DNA of 64,000 nucleotides from Lineus longissimus (Eukaryota; Nemertea; Pilidiophora; Heteronemertea; Lineidae), in contig NC_088315.1 of the NCBI RefSeq assembly GCF_910592395.1, forward strand, positions 1,614,501-1,678,500, given 5' to 3'. Shown piece after piece: positions 1-11,235 of the stretch. Below the pieces are notes generated by a model that worked only from the letters and a program-made list of their open reading frames with translations, did no database searches and was not told the origin of the DNA. Within the stretch, counting starts at the first letter, position 1, and every line of letters begins with the position of its first letter. Both the position numbers and the translations under genes were made by a program.

Positions 1-1594
1 TTGCCCATTTTGTGACCTTTTTTTCTTGAATATGGATTTGTCAATATGAGTCACATGCATTACCGGTATACTTTTAACTGGCGAAAAGCCTTAGAGCATG
101 TGAATCTGGGCACATCATTATTGCAATACGTCATTCGGCAGTGCGACCAAAGCAACGGAGATGGTGAACCTGAGTTCTTTACATGATAAGTCATAGTCGT
201 CAAGAACAAATGTATGCGAAGACTCGTCATCAGATAAGAAGACAAGCTATCACCATGACATAAAGCAACTCTGCTACTAGCTGTGTGTTATTCTGTAATC
301 GTCGCTAGTGAAGTTATGCTGCTAATCGGCTTGTCCATCGCTTTAGATCAGATAAACACAACCTCGAAGACAGATCTGTCGCTGCAATATATCTGTATCC
401 GATGGACACTCAGCAGAACGATTCGTTAGGGTTGTTGGGGTTCCCTTAGGCAAAACTATGTCCTAATCACATCCCGGCTAATCAGATCGTCGTACTGACT
501 GGGGTATTTATGCCAAATTGCCGATCGAACCAGAGCCAATTTATTACACATAGTGAATAAATTTCAATTTTATTGAATGGAACTGACTCTAGCAATATAA
601 CCATCACTACAAGTGTGTCCGTAGCGGACAGTCATGCCAGTGGCACAGGTAACCATAGTGGACAGTCTACTTTTTTTATTGCATTTTGGTAAAAGAGGAC
701 AGATAGATAGCGATAATTGACCTAAACTGTAGCCTGCCAGTCGTTGTCACACCTCTTGTCACTCTGTCCAAGGAAGTTTAATAGTACCTCCATACTCTGT
801 CTTATTTTGCCAGCATACTCGAGTATCTCTCTTTACAGCTCCGTTAACAAATTCCTCCTCAATGAGGTCTCTCAGGAACCTTTACTGATGAGACTGTCTC
901 CTAAAAAAAGAGGCAATCAGGCGTAGCTTTTCGCATATTCTGGCATTTGGCCCATGGTCGTGTTTGGATTACTTGATGGAAGGAGGAAGTGGAGTGCTAA
1001 CGGTTAGTATAGTCAGTTATGGCATTCTGATTCAGCGGTTGGTTTGAAAACAAACGCATGTGGTCATGTCTGGACCAAATGTATCGAGAATCAGTGTATG
1101 ATAGTATATTCTTAAAAGCAATATTATAGGTCGACCACGAGGCAATTTCCATTGTCCTTAAAGTCAATGTCTCGCTACCAGAGCTTTCTTCATACGATTT
1201 ACTGATATAACTCCTTGAGTGCGGAACAACTAGATCTGCTGCTCGGGCATCAACCTCGCAGTACCATTGCCTTCAACAGGGATGTCACCATAAACGACTA
1301 ACTACGCTCACACCATATACGACCAATCATGCTGTTGCCGAGCGCAAGTTGTTCCTCAGAAGCGAATAGTTTTAATGATTAATTCAATCAGTAGTTGAAT
1401 ATCATGCATTCGGTATCAGCCGTGATGGTTTAGTCATTCTGCATGCCCGATTGATTTGTCTCTTGATGGGTGACGTTGAGACCATGATTCCGTTCTTTTT
1501 TTCTAGAAACTTATGTTATAAATCTGTATCTATTTCCATAGCTCGGTCAAATTCAGCCAGGGGTTTTGGGTGGATTCCTACAAGTCAGATGAAG

Positions 1595-1668
1595 CTCTAA
1601 TGGAGTCGAACCCATGATCTCCCGGATATGAGAAGCTTGACACTCGAACAACAACACCATGCTCAATT
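1595..1668 (-). mobile_element. tRNA-derived SINE head (remnant)
   Basis: Read on the minus strand, this segment has the order of a tRNA gene. An A-box-like TGAGCATGGTG lies near 1667, followed by a region resembling an anticodon arm with TCAT in its loop, then a perfect B box GGTTCGACTCC at 1612-1602. There is no good acceptor stem, so it is not a working tRNA. It is best explained as the RNA polymerase III head of a decayed SINE. The tail could not be delimited. Confidence 0.45.
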
Positions 1669-2345
1669 CCTTCTCTATTTTAATGGCTCCCTAGACTCTT
1701 CAATTGATTGGTGGAAATAGAGCACTTTTTTCTGAAAATGGTCTTTCCAGCAGCATTGACGAAATGATGCGAAGAGTCGTCGCCACACAATCAAGTTTCA
1801 AGATAAAAACCGCTTTACAATCAGCGACAAACTGACCTTCCCTGATTACACTGATCTTCATGATATCAACTTTCTTGATTTATCCACATAGATAAATTTC
1901 CCCGCAACCATTGACGCGTTCAGGGTAATAAAACAGGGGCTTAAGACCGAATAGCCATATGAACGCAGCACGTCAATCTAGAAGCAATTGCTTGACTACG
2001 GACGTTGTTCAGAAGTAAGAAATTTAGACATCTTACGAACAGACCGTAATCAGTCTTGCCAAGTTATTGGCAGCCAATCGTCAAACCCTCGAACATCAAT
2101 AACACTGCCAACCTGCCATGTCACGCGTAGTGATGAACCCGTCGATTCTCAGACTAATCTTTCGCGGATGTGATAGCATTGAAGGATTTGAGAGGCCGCG
2201 TATCTAGTCAAGGACACCTGATAGAAAGACTATGGATAATCAACACAAACACGCAACACTTGTTTTATACCACGCTAAAACATAAGAGATAAACTCAACT
2301 CTTAGAATTAAAATTTTTTGAGCTTTTCGGATAACACAAATGAGC

Positions 2346-2401
2346 CCCCAGTAGAGGTTTCTTCAGTGGGTTTTCTTCAGTACCAGAAAACCTCTACGGG
2401 G
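2346..2401. repeat. Long-stem hairpin
   Basis: An inverted repeat of about 15 paired bases: CCCC-a-GTAGAGGTTT on the left pairs with AAACCTCTAC-GGGG on the right, around a loop of roughly 23 bases. The loop itself holds a small direct repeat (TTTCTTCAGT / TTTTCTTCAGT). It could be a structured-RNA stem or the tips of a tiny inverted-repeat element. No gene is adjacent. Confidence 0.6.
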
Positions 2402-4211
2402 TGTACATTTTTGTCGGCCGAAAAACAGCTCAGAGCCTGAGAAGCCTTTGAATATCTAGTTTCGTTTCCTGGATTTTACGCCGCCAAAACGAAAAAAAAC
2501 CCGATGGATAATAGAGACAGCATAAAGCATCGCGCCCATGGCTTGAACGAACGAGTGTAACCATAATTGATGAGGAGGCGAAGAGAAGAGAAAAAGACAA
2601 AGAAGCGTCAATCTGACAGAAAGTTGCTTAATCTCCGAGTGATAACCAAATCAATCTGAGTACGAAGACGAAAGCGAATGGGCCTTCCTGAGTGATATCC
2701 CAAAATTGGACTGGATTCGTCGCACACTTTAGAGCAAAAGCATATCTTAGCCGTAATCAATGCGGCTTCCGCCTCTCCAGCTAAGCGAGAGACTTTTCGC
2801 TACGTTAGAAGAAATCCAATCAATCACTTGACAACATGATATCCCGTTTTCCTCTCGATACCCTGTAATAATCGCGTTCTGGCGCAAGACGACACGACTT
2901 CACCAAGTCGATAAGAATCCAATGTTATGAAACGCCAATGCATCATCAACACCATAACGCTAGGAGAATGTCTATAATATCCATCAAAACAAACACAAAG
3001 TGCACTGGTTTACTTCTCCACTGTCACGAGGCATATCGCAATTATGAGAAACATGAAAGACATTTCGATATCACGATGAAGAATTTATTTGGAATTTTTC
3101 AAAATCAATGCGACCAAGTGTTGATCGCGATCATAGCCGGGTGCTGTAGCTTTCACCAACAGAAGGCTTTAGTGCTAGATCAGCATTCTCTGGTTACTCG
3201 TAAATGTTCTGTTTGTGTTCTTTTGTTAATGTAATGTTTCTGGGCGAAAATGCTAAAACACAGATTTGACATGCTTTCTCGGTTCCCCTCTACTGAAGAG
3301 TCATGGTCGCTGTAGCTGTCTCATGTATAGAAACACTGACTCAGAAATACGATGAACAACCAACAACGTTACACCCCGGTCCGTTGGTCGCTACTTTTTC
3401 CGTCTTGACGACTGCTCCAACATCGAAGTGCAGTTTCATTTTGATTGTAAATGATGAGTGGCTACTCATTAACCTTCCCTCCTTTATTCTGTTCGCACTT
3501 TCAAACAAGCCCAATGATGACCCCGTCAACACGAAACTCACAGTTGCCTTGACTACCACTCATTAGCACCGCCTTATAGGACCGAGAAGATATCATTCAT
3601 TCTATTGAAAAATGGTCGCTATTTATTGGCGGAAATTAAACGAAAAATGTTCGGCGAATAAGGCATTGGAAAAGAACAAATTCATAAGGGAATAGCGAAG
3701 TAATCGAATGTAAATCTATCATGCCAATGTGACAACGGTGCCACTTAGCTTTGGTAGAAGACATTGCTAAGAACAGCAAAGCACAACCTGATATACATGT
3801 ACTATAAACGTCCGGTGCCAAAGGCAATTGTTAGCACTAGCGGAAATTTGATCCCGAATTCGTGCTTTTAAAGCAAAACCCGGCTGTTTCTCGTGTTTTC
3901 TGATCTTCGACGAGAATTGATAATACGTGACGCCTTATGCAAGTTTTGCAAATTACCTAGTATCTTTCTTGAAGTGAAGAAAGATGTTTTACACAGCAAA
4001 CTCGTAACTTAACAGCAAAGAATGATGTACATATTTCATGTACGAAATAACATGTGAAACGCTTTGGCGAATTTTACATTTTTAATCTAATTGAACTGGA
4101 ACTAGCGATTTCTTCCCATCAATGACTTCTTTGGGGAATTTCAGCCACCATTAATAATAACCGCTCAAAATGAAGGAGTGGCGGCTATAATCACACAGAA
4201 GAAGACACGTA

Positions 4212-4233
4212 GCCGCGCGCGCGGCCGGCAGCG
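4212..4233. other. CpG palindrome in AT-rich DNA
   Basis: A perfect 12-base palindrome CCGCGCGCGCGG at 4213-4224 runs directly into CGGCCGG-type sequence. It is an isolated GC block in AT-rich surroundings, with Z-DNA potential. No transcription unit can be tied to it. Confidence 0.6.
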
Positions 4234-4848
4234 CACAACAGCGGAAGTCAAGCACTATTGTTAAATGAGAACAGTCATTACAGAGGTCGAAAGATCCGCT
4301 ACGTTCTCAAGAAAGAACAACCATCTCGAGTTGGTACCAACTAATATTTTGCTTTGCCAACTCAACACCTCAGCGTCACAACTATCTGAACGTTAACTGC
4401 CACGAATGCCACGAATGAACTAAGAGCAACCACATCTTGGCTGACGAGGTAGAAACAGTAGAAACAACAATACAATTATCACCTCCCAGCAAGGTTGAAA
4501 CAATGACAACACTTAGGAAGGACTACCACGCAAATCCTAAATTGCACTTTCTATCAGCTAGTGTATTACATCCGGAAGTTACCAACTTTCACTTATGCAA
4601 GTGAAAGGAGGAACACAAATAACCGCTCGTGGTCTGCAAGGAGGAAGTGGAAGAGAAACGAAAGGAACTTAATTCGTTGTTTCTTGGGATGAAATTACAA
4701 AAAAACACGACCAGGCAAAGCATCACCACTAACGAGAAGCAGCTAGGAGATACATCAAAGAGACACTTACGGTCCCAAGGTTAAATCAGTAATGGAATGA
4801 TGATATGTGGTATAGTGCGGAAACGGAGCTGATTGCGAGGGAGCTTAT

Positions 4849-4982
4849 TCAATACGGAATGTAATGAAAACATGCGATGAAGACAGTTCTCAGTGTAATG
4901 ACTGCCAAGAGATTCGATCGTAATAATGTTTGTGTGATTGGCTGCTCATCATACTCCGCGTCCACACAGACCACAGTAGTTA
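4849..4982 (-). CDS. Candidate last exon of a small membrane protein
   Basis: Minus-strand exon starting after the acceptor TCCCCAACAG and open for 44 codons to a TGA at 4851-4849. It needs one base from the preceding exon, which is exactly what the exon ending at 6669 leaves, so the two join in frame. It encodes a short polar stretch containing VDAEYDEQ followed by a hydrophobic segment (LLAVITLRTVFIACF) that could be a third membrane helix. The family is unknown. The 1.7-kb intron and the phase match are the only links between the two exons, and a chance match is quite possible. Confidence 0.25.
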
Positions 4983-5375
4983 CTGTTGGGGACACACACG
5001 TCTCCAATTCCTTCAAGAAAGCCCTATGTTGGAAGTGAACAGCTAACAGATCAGTATACATTGAATATCTCAAGGACAATATGTCAATGCTGCGGCAGAA
5101 GTGACCAAATGATGAAGTGTGTTTTGTGACACATCCAGCGATGAATTGACTGTGTCTTTGAATGATGAGAAGAGGTATATTCGTTGGCCGTCAGGTTGAT
5201 ATCAACGATATGTTGATGTTTTCTCTTTTGTACCGTCTACTAAGTACTGCTATGTATTGATTTGGGACGAATACGCCATTTAACAGTCTAAGCAGTAGTT
5301 TGTTATGGTTTCGGACTCATATGCCTCTCGCAGTAACACTACCGCCAGAATATGACTATTGAAATGGGTTCTCTA

Positions 5376-5390
5376 CCCCCCCCCCCCCCC
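5376..5390. repeat. Poly-C run (15 C)
   Basis: Homopolymer of 15 C on the plus strand. A second run of 17 C lies at 20106. Read lengths across such runs are often wrong in assemblies. Confidence 0.95.
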
Positions 5391-6668
5391 TTACTGATGA
5401 AATACTCGCTGGCCAGTATGACTTTCAAGGATTCATACTCAAATGAGTGCGGGTGGGTCATTCACAGTGTTTATCATTGAGATTATTGTTTCTGTATGGA
5501 CTGCTCTCCTGCGAGCTTTGGCTTAAGGATATTTTGTCGCAGTCTATTAGTGTGCAATTCCATTACGGAGAATCGGTTTATGTCTCTCACTATCGATCTT
5601 GAATTATCCACCATGTCACACAAATGTCAGACCTTTATGATTGTAGCCCTTATGTCTAAAAGTACCTTTGGCTACCACTGGGGTATGAGGTACTGCTGTC
5701 ATCCTTGCGAGAACGTCATCCCAGGAGACACAATTAAGGTTTACGGTTATTACAGAAACGGTTGTTAGTTTGGCTATCATTGACAATCCTTCTGTTAGGC
5801 AAGTCGTTGTCTCACATTACCCTTTACCAGTAACGTCCATTAAGGAGGATTGGCCTTTCGGTTAGACTTGATGTCTCGCTAACTTTTATGATCAATGTCG
5901 TTCCATATTTTATGCATTAATTGAAAACTCTGGTGACTAGTATATGGAGGTAAAAGGCGTTTTCTCACCCTTTTTATCAAAATATCCCAAGACTTTGTAC
6001 TCTAGATATGTCAAACGTTGTTATGCATACACCCTATTGGGATTGAATTCTTTAAGGGAGAAAAAAATCAATAGAGCGCCAAGGGAAATTGCTGTGATCA
6101 TGACTAAAAAGGCGATGGCGTGAAAACTAAGCGATGAGACAACATCACCACGTTAAACAACCCCTTTGATGATAGGTGGTCTGAAAAGCATCCAGAAATA
6201 GAAGAGCACTCCGTAATTCCTATTCGTGTTCTCAGCTGTCTCTGATCAGTAGGGGGAGCACCGTGGTGAACGGTCAGATTAAAATTGTTCAAAAGAGATC
6301 GTGGGGTCGAAACCTGTCTCAGTAATTTCATTCGCGATAGAGTGAGCACCATGACGTTCTGCTACTCAACATCGCAGGGTGCTTCTGGATGGATGGTTTC
6401 TCTAGGTTTTGATTGGTTTTAAGGCTAAAAAGTACTGAACCAAAGGCAACCGCTTATATTCACCTAGCAAGTGTCTTCTTTGCAGTATGTGTAAACATGC
6501 GTCCATAGTTTGTATTATTATGTACACTCCGTAGCAACCCTTGTGATAGTAAGAAAAATTAGTTTGTAGATGAAGCGTGCCACATTTTGCGGAGACACAA
6601 CTGCACTTTTATCGACAGATACAAGTGCTTCCTCGTTTTGAAGTATTCATTACGACAAATGATCTTAC

Positions 6669-6947
6669 CTGCAATCAAGCTTGACATGTGAATCCCGGTC
6701 ACGAATATACCACCAAGAAAACTCTGCACAGTAATAAATTTCCCAAGCCAAAGCAGTGTCCGATTGCACTGGTGTTCATTTTTAGAAATCCTCCGCAGAA
6801 ACCAGACATTGCAAACTAATATCACAAGAATCGTGACCCCCAAGAACACAATTGGGACAATCGACATGCTGTTCAAGTTGACCACCATATTCCAAAAGTT
6901 CCCCAACTCCTGGGAAGGTGTGCTAGTGATATACTCCAACAAATAAC
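6669..6947 (-). CDS. Exon with two membrane helices (GPCR-like?)
   Basis: A minus-strand exon bounded by the acceptor AAATTTCAG(CAG) and an excellent donor GCAG|GTAAGATC at 6668. It is open throughout. It encodes an extracellular-looking N-terminal part, a first helix (IVPIVFLGVTILVILVCNVWFL), a basic loop starting LRRISK, and a second helix (FITVQSFLGGIFVTGIHM). This helix-loop-helix arrangement resembles TM1-TM2 of a seven-helix receptor. However, the usual LAxxD of TM2 is absent and no TM3-TM7 was found. The first in-frame ATG lies at about residue 20 of the exon. An upstream non-coding exon ending at 7113 (CAGTG|GTGAGTGCG) would supply the 5' UTR. It could equally be a small three-helix membrane protein together with the exon at 4849-4982. 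Confidence 0.4.
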
Positions 6948-7112
6948 CTGCTGAAATTTCTATTCACGAGTTAAAAAATATCCGTACTCGGCGAAAACAA
7001 TACTATAAATTCATAAATTTGTAAGCACTGCACACCTGTTTTACCATGGTTATTGCAGTTCTGGATTAGATCTCTCCAACCTTTGCTGATCCATCGCTAG
7101 CCGCGCACTCAC

Positions 7113-7250
7113 CACTGCTTCAACGATACATCAAAGCTGGACTAACAGCGCTCCAACAGTTGTTACTCGATGTATGCCGATAGGCGCCTATGTTCGATTT
7201 CATTGCAAACAGGAACAGATTGGCTGTGCACACTTGATTAAATCTCATTT
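7113..7250 (-). other. Possible 5' UTR exon
   Basis: A strong minus-strand donor (CAGTG|GTGAGTGCG) ends here, and all three frames upstream of it contain stops, so any exon is non-coding. It lies about 160 bases upstream of the two-helix exon at 6947-6669 and would serve as that gene's leader. The 5' limit is a guess. Confidence 0.3.
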
Positions 7251-8269
7251 TCTCTGCTTGATACTCATATCCGTTTATCTTCTCCAGCCCTTGGTGGAGT
7301 GATTGACGCCACCTTTCTGTAAATGACTGCGACGGCTACGTTTTATCACAAGACAGATGCTTTATAACGAAGGCATAACCGGGAGAGTATTTTCACCCTC
7401 CGATCACTGATTGTATGACAGGTTAAAATGAGTAACTGTCGATGGCGTCATCCTGCAAAGATGGCAATTTCCAAGTTAAAGTTGGGTTTTATAGCATGAC
7501 TACAACAACGGCAGAGACTTAACCAAGTCTATCGTAAAGACGATAGCACTCTCAGGATGACCCCGTTTCCCACACACAATGCAACGACACATCAAGGCGA
7601 CCGTGTCACTCGAGAGATATCTAATTGGTAATTTGTTCAGAGACGAGGCTGATGAAGCTGATAATGACCTTAGTGGTCTGTGGTCTCCTGGATATCCTAC
7701 ACTAATTGCAAGAAGTCACCGATCAACTTGGTTTGTTACGATGATGTAGCATGCTTGTGTTAACCATATAAAAGGGACTATAGACAGTCATAGTAGATGG
7801 TTCACTTGGTGTTCTCTGGGCGACTGCAGTTAGGCAACTGGATTTGCTTTGAGTTAGTGTCAGCAAGCGTGAAAAGTTCCCGTGTATAGCGAGATACCAG
7901 ACAATAATCTGCGATCAGCTGTTTTCTGAGAAAGACCTGTCGGCTCTGTCCAGGGTCCGATACAAAGTTCGTTCCTTTCTTTAATATTTATTGTCGCCGA
8001 TCATGGAAACCCATACTCACAAAAAGGTAGGGCGTATTCTCCGAGAAGACTATGTACCTTTCTCGGCAGTAGTATCAATTTCGAAACTGAAGCATAGATA
8101 TTGATGTTAGATATTGATTGTCGTAGTATGATTTCGCCGAGAAAGTAATCATGGACACGGCAACATCTGATTGCCTCGTCGTTTTGCTGGCTTCCTTACG
8201 CAGATACATTGCACCACAATTCGATTCTATACATTCAGTATGGATTAAGAACGGTATCGAAATAATGGC

Positions 8270-8285
8270 TGGCTGGCTGGCTGGC
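8270..8285. repeat. (GGCT)n microsatellite
   Basis: Four copies of GGCT in tandem (GGCTGGCTGGCTGGC). No gene overlaps it. Confidence 0.85.
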
Positions 8286-8558
8286 CCAGACTCGCGGATG
8301 CATTATGCTCTCTATACATCGGCATGACTTTATGATGATATTGTTCGATTCAAAGGTTATCAAAAAGGATACGAAAACTTGCGACAATATGCCATGGGCA
8401 TCCTGTATGACATCCTTGTTAATTTATCTCGAATGTTATATGTGGTGTAAATATATCGTTCCATTGGAATGGTTTGACAAAAACATACTTTTTCCAGCGA
8501 CTGCAAAATACCGCCCATCGAAACATCATGACGGCACAAATCTTCCTGAATGCCGTGG

Positions 8559-8660
8559 GTTGCCACGAGGCTGCCACGACGTCATAGGAATGTAACGTCA
8601 TTCTGATGATGCCGCCGTTGCCTCACAACGAAGACGTCATTCAATCTTGGCAACGGCAAC
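8559..8660 (+). promoter_or_regulatory. Promoter with CRE-like and X-box-like half sites
   Basis: Within 100 bases just upstream of the four-exon gene there are three CRE-like sites: GACGTCAT at 8578-8585 and 8633-8640, and AACGTCAT at 8594-8601. There are also four X-box half sites: GTTGCC at 8559 and 8617, and GGCAAC at 8649 and 8655. CREB/CREM sites drive many sperm genes, and RFX proteins bind GTTGCC...GGCAAC pairs at genes of motile cilia. The half sites here are not arranged as one perfect 14-base X-box. The density is unlike the rest of the window and fits a ciliary or spermatogenic promoter, which is an inference. Confidence 0.55.
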
Positions 8661-8724
8661 GCATCACGGTGCAGAGTTAAATATCATTCAAAAAGGCATT
8701 TTACAAGACATATGCAGCAAAACA

Positions 8725-10375
8725 ATGGCAAGTAAATCAACTCGCTCGAATAGAAAACCTGCAGGCGGCAATGTTGTGTTAGGCTACGACGACAGTTCGC
8801 TTGGACTAACGACCAGTCGGCAAAATGATCTGTTCTTCATGCGACAGAACCGGCATGTTCCAACACCACCAAGACCCTGTATTCCGCCTGCGCAATCAGA
8901 GGTAATTGAACCATAAATGCCACAGAAAGTATTCTGAGATTGAGAATGAGCATATGGATCGAAATAGTGTGCATTTCTGAAGTCCACCATATACGTGCAT
9001 CTACCGGCTCGAAAAATCCACACCCTCTGCAACGCTTATTGGCCTAGGCTGAGTGTGCTTCTTCAATAATCTCAAATATATGTGAGAAAACGTGCTACAA
9101 ACAAGGCACTTGATTAATTGGTCCAAGGTTCCTTTGAATCCACATGAATTGCTTGTGGTCAGTCACACATCATCCTTGTAAGACAATGTGTCGACCATTT
9201 TCCTACAGATTCTTCCGCCAGTGAGTGATTCCTATAGGACCGGTCGCTCAACGAATAGGACGTCATATAGTCACTTTGGTCAGCGTGTTGGTCAAGACCT
9301 GCTTGATGCCAGGGATTTTGTATACAAGGTTGGTCGCCTGGACACATATCTTACTTTTTGTGACTGGTACCTAAAATAGACCGATACCGCAGCTAGAAGA
9401 GGCTGGGGGCAAATACGTGGGTAGGGTAACCAGAGGCCGCGGAGGCTTTGGCCGATGCTTAGACTCACGGAGGGAAAAAAATAGAAGTTTTGCTACTCCC
9501 TCATGACGAAACACTAGCGATGGGCCTGCTGCTTAGCCTGGGCGTTGCACAATATTGATAGCATAGTTTTGTTACACGTCCTGGATGAAAATGAATAGCC
9601 CCAATGTCGGCAGACAAGTCTGAACACAAAAGACAACACAGCCGGTCAATACTCAGTACTTGCATCAGTCTTGTCATGCCATCTTTCGATTTCAATGAAT
9701 TCCAAACAGCCAAAGTTAGCACGGACTTAAACTCTACATGTTTCATGAAATCTTCAGGAAATAAAGAGACTTAGCACCGAGGATTCAGTTTCGCAGTGCC
9801 GAGCTCCAAGTCTGCCACTAATTACCCGTACCAAAATGGACTATACTGACCCCATTGTCAGAAAGGGCATGCCTGCAGCGCTTCTGGGACTTGGACGATT
9901 AAGAAGGATCCTACCCGGCGATCAGCTACTTCAAGCCAAAGACTGTGTCTGGAATAGGTAGGCGAGGATAGGCAAGACAAGAAGACTTAGTTCATGTACG
10001 CATTTCAGAGTATCATTGTATGTGGAAAAAGATATCCCCCACTGAGAACTGTACCATTGCGATGCCGCAGTTTCGACAAGGTCGTAAGAAACCAACATCA
10101 CATAATATGGTACTAAAAAGCAGAGTGGGTGTATACACAAAGTTAAATGTTACTGAAATGAGTCCTGGCTTTCAGTAATATAATATTCTAATCAGGATAT
10201 CAGTCGTTTGATAGACGCTTTATGGATAAGATTGTTACTAGTGTCTTACTCTTATTTCAGCATGCATGTTGACGTGCTCAAAGACTGGGGAAAAGGTCGC
10301 GCAAGTGAGGCAAAATCTTCGTACAGGTGGCCCACGCACAGGGAAAGGTACCACATGTATCATTTTCGTCGGTAA
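8725..10375 (+). CDS. Complete 4-exon gene, unknown 190-aa protein, perhaps ciliary
   Basis: Exons 8725-8901, 9209-9328, 9797-9957 and 10261-10375 join in one frame (phases 0, 0, 2). Splice sites are good: AGAG|GTAATT; TCCTACAG; ACAAG|GTTGGT; TTTCGCAG; AATAG|GTAGGC; TTATTTCAG. The start is the first ATG of exon 1; codons before it are open but contain no ATG. The stop is TAA at 10373-10375 and an AATAAA lies at 10433. The product is about 190 residues, basic, without signal peptide or membrane helix. It has a Ser/Arg-rich N-terminus, a PTPPRPCIPP stretch and a Leu/Arg-rich centre (ALLGLGRLRRILPGDQ), and it ends in short aromatic and basic motifs. Small basic proteins of this size behind X-box-type promoters are often axonemal microtubule inner proteins, but I do not recognise a specific family. 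Cytoplasmic or axonemal location is inferred. An alternative donor at 10346 (GGGAAAG|GTACC) could extend the gene. Confidence 0.75.
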
Positions 10376-10432
10376 GAGGAGTCACTCAAGGGTACTGAAG
10401 TAATAATTTTGGCATAGCACAAAAGATCATCA

Positions 10433-10438
10433 AATAAA
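10433..10438 (+). terminator. Polyadenylation signal of the 4-exon gene
   Basis: AATAAA 58 bases past the TAA of the preceding gene. Confidence 0.55.
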
Positions 10439-10920
10439 GCAGAATAGTATTATATAATAACTTGACAAATAAACGTTTATTTCTTGCAGAATTACCTGAA
10501 ATACATGAAGTATTTCTGCGAAAAGAATCAATTATTTATCCTAACGAATTGAGTTGTCATCCAGTTGTAACGAAAATACTGTATAATTGAAACCAGAAAC
10601 TCCATGATATGTCAACGGAACGAACGGTGGAAAATATGGCAGGTTATTCTACAGTGCATTTAGACTGGAATCCTCCGACACAATTTTACCCAACAGGGAC
10701 GACATAATATGATATTCGAACAACATTTGCTATTAGTTTATCCGGGGGATGTATTGCCAAATCCCTTTTCCGACGCCTGGTTAGTAGCAACTGGTCCGGA
10801 AGGTCATCAAACGTGAAGAAAAGTCAATATTTTCGTTACACTGGCCATCCATCTCTGGTATAAGCTAATCCTATTTTGTGGCAAATCACCTTGCTGGCGT
10901 TATTATTGCGTCATCGACTC

Positions 10921-10926
10921 TTTATT
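10921..10926 (-). terminator. Possible polyadenylation signal of the LIM gene
   Basis: AATAAA on the minus strand about 310 bases past the stop codon. This would give a 3' UTR of roughly 0.3 kb and leave about 0.5 kb between the two convergent genes. Confidence 0.4.
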
Positions 10927-11235
10927 ATTGGAGAAGCACGTATCTCAAACGAATTTACTTCATCCTAATCAGCCCGCATTGCAACTCAGAAAAGGAAAAT
11001 CCGTCTCCCGCACAAACAATTCAATGACATCAAGTTAATGACGTCAGCATGGTTATTTGAATTGCACATGGCTACCTTTTGCGGTTAAATAGATACAATA
11101 AAATATAAACATAAAGTGCGCGTTGTATAAATGTAACGCCGCCCGGCGTGTAAATAAGTCTTGTCATGTACTCCACGGCTTCTTCCGCCATTTCTAGTTC
11201 GTCCAGTGATGGACATCATGTGGTAGGGCTCGTAT

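Larger units (their letters stand above)
1..4800. other. Gene-poor stretch
   Basis: I see no exon pair with matching phase and no recognisable domain on either strand. Open frames here are short, have ordinary AT-rich composition and no convincing splice sites. The stretch contains a tRNA-like SINE remnant near 1.6 kb, a hairpin at 2.35 kb and a CpG-rich palindrome at 4.2 kb, listed separately. The rest looks like plain intergenic or intronic sequence. Confidence 0.5.

Noticed and set aside
2938-3566. Two plus-strand frames of 98 and 87 codons and their antisense
   Set aside because: No domain, splice support or composition shift; expected by chance in this length of DNA.
5496-5768. Cysteine-containing plus-strand frame of 90 codons
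   Set aside because: Several cysteines near its end caught the eye, but no signal peptide, splice sites or composition change support it.
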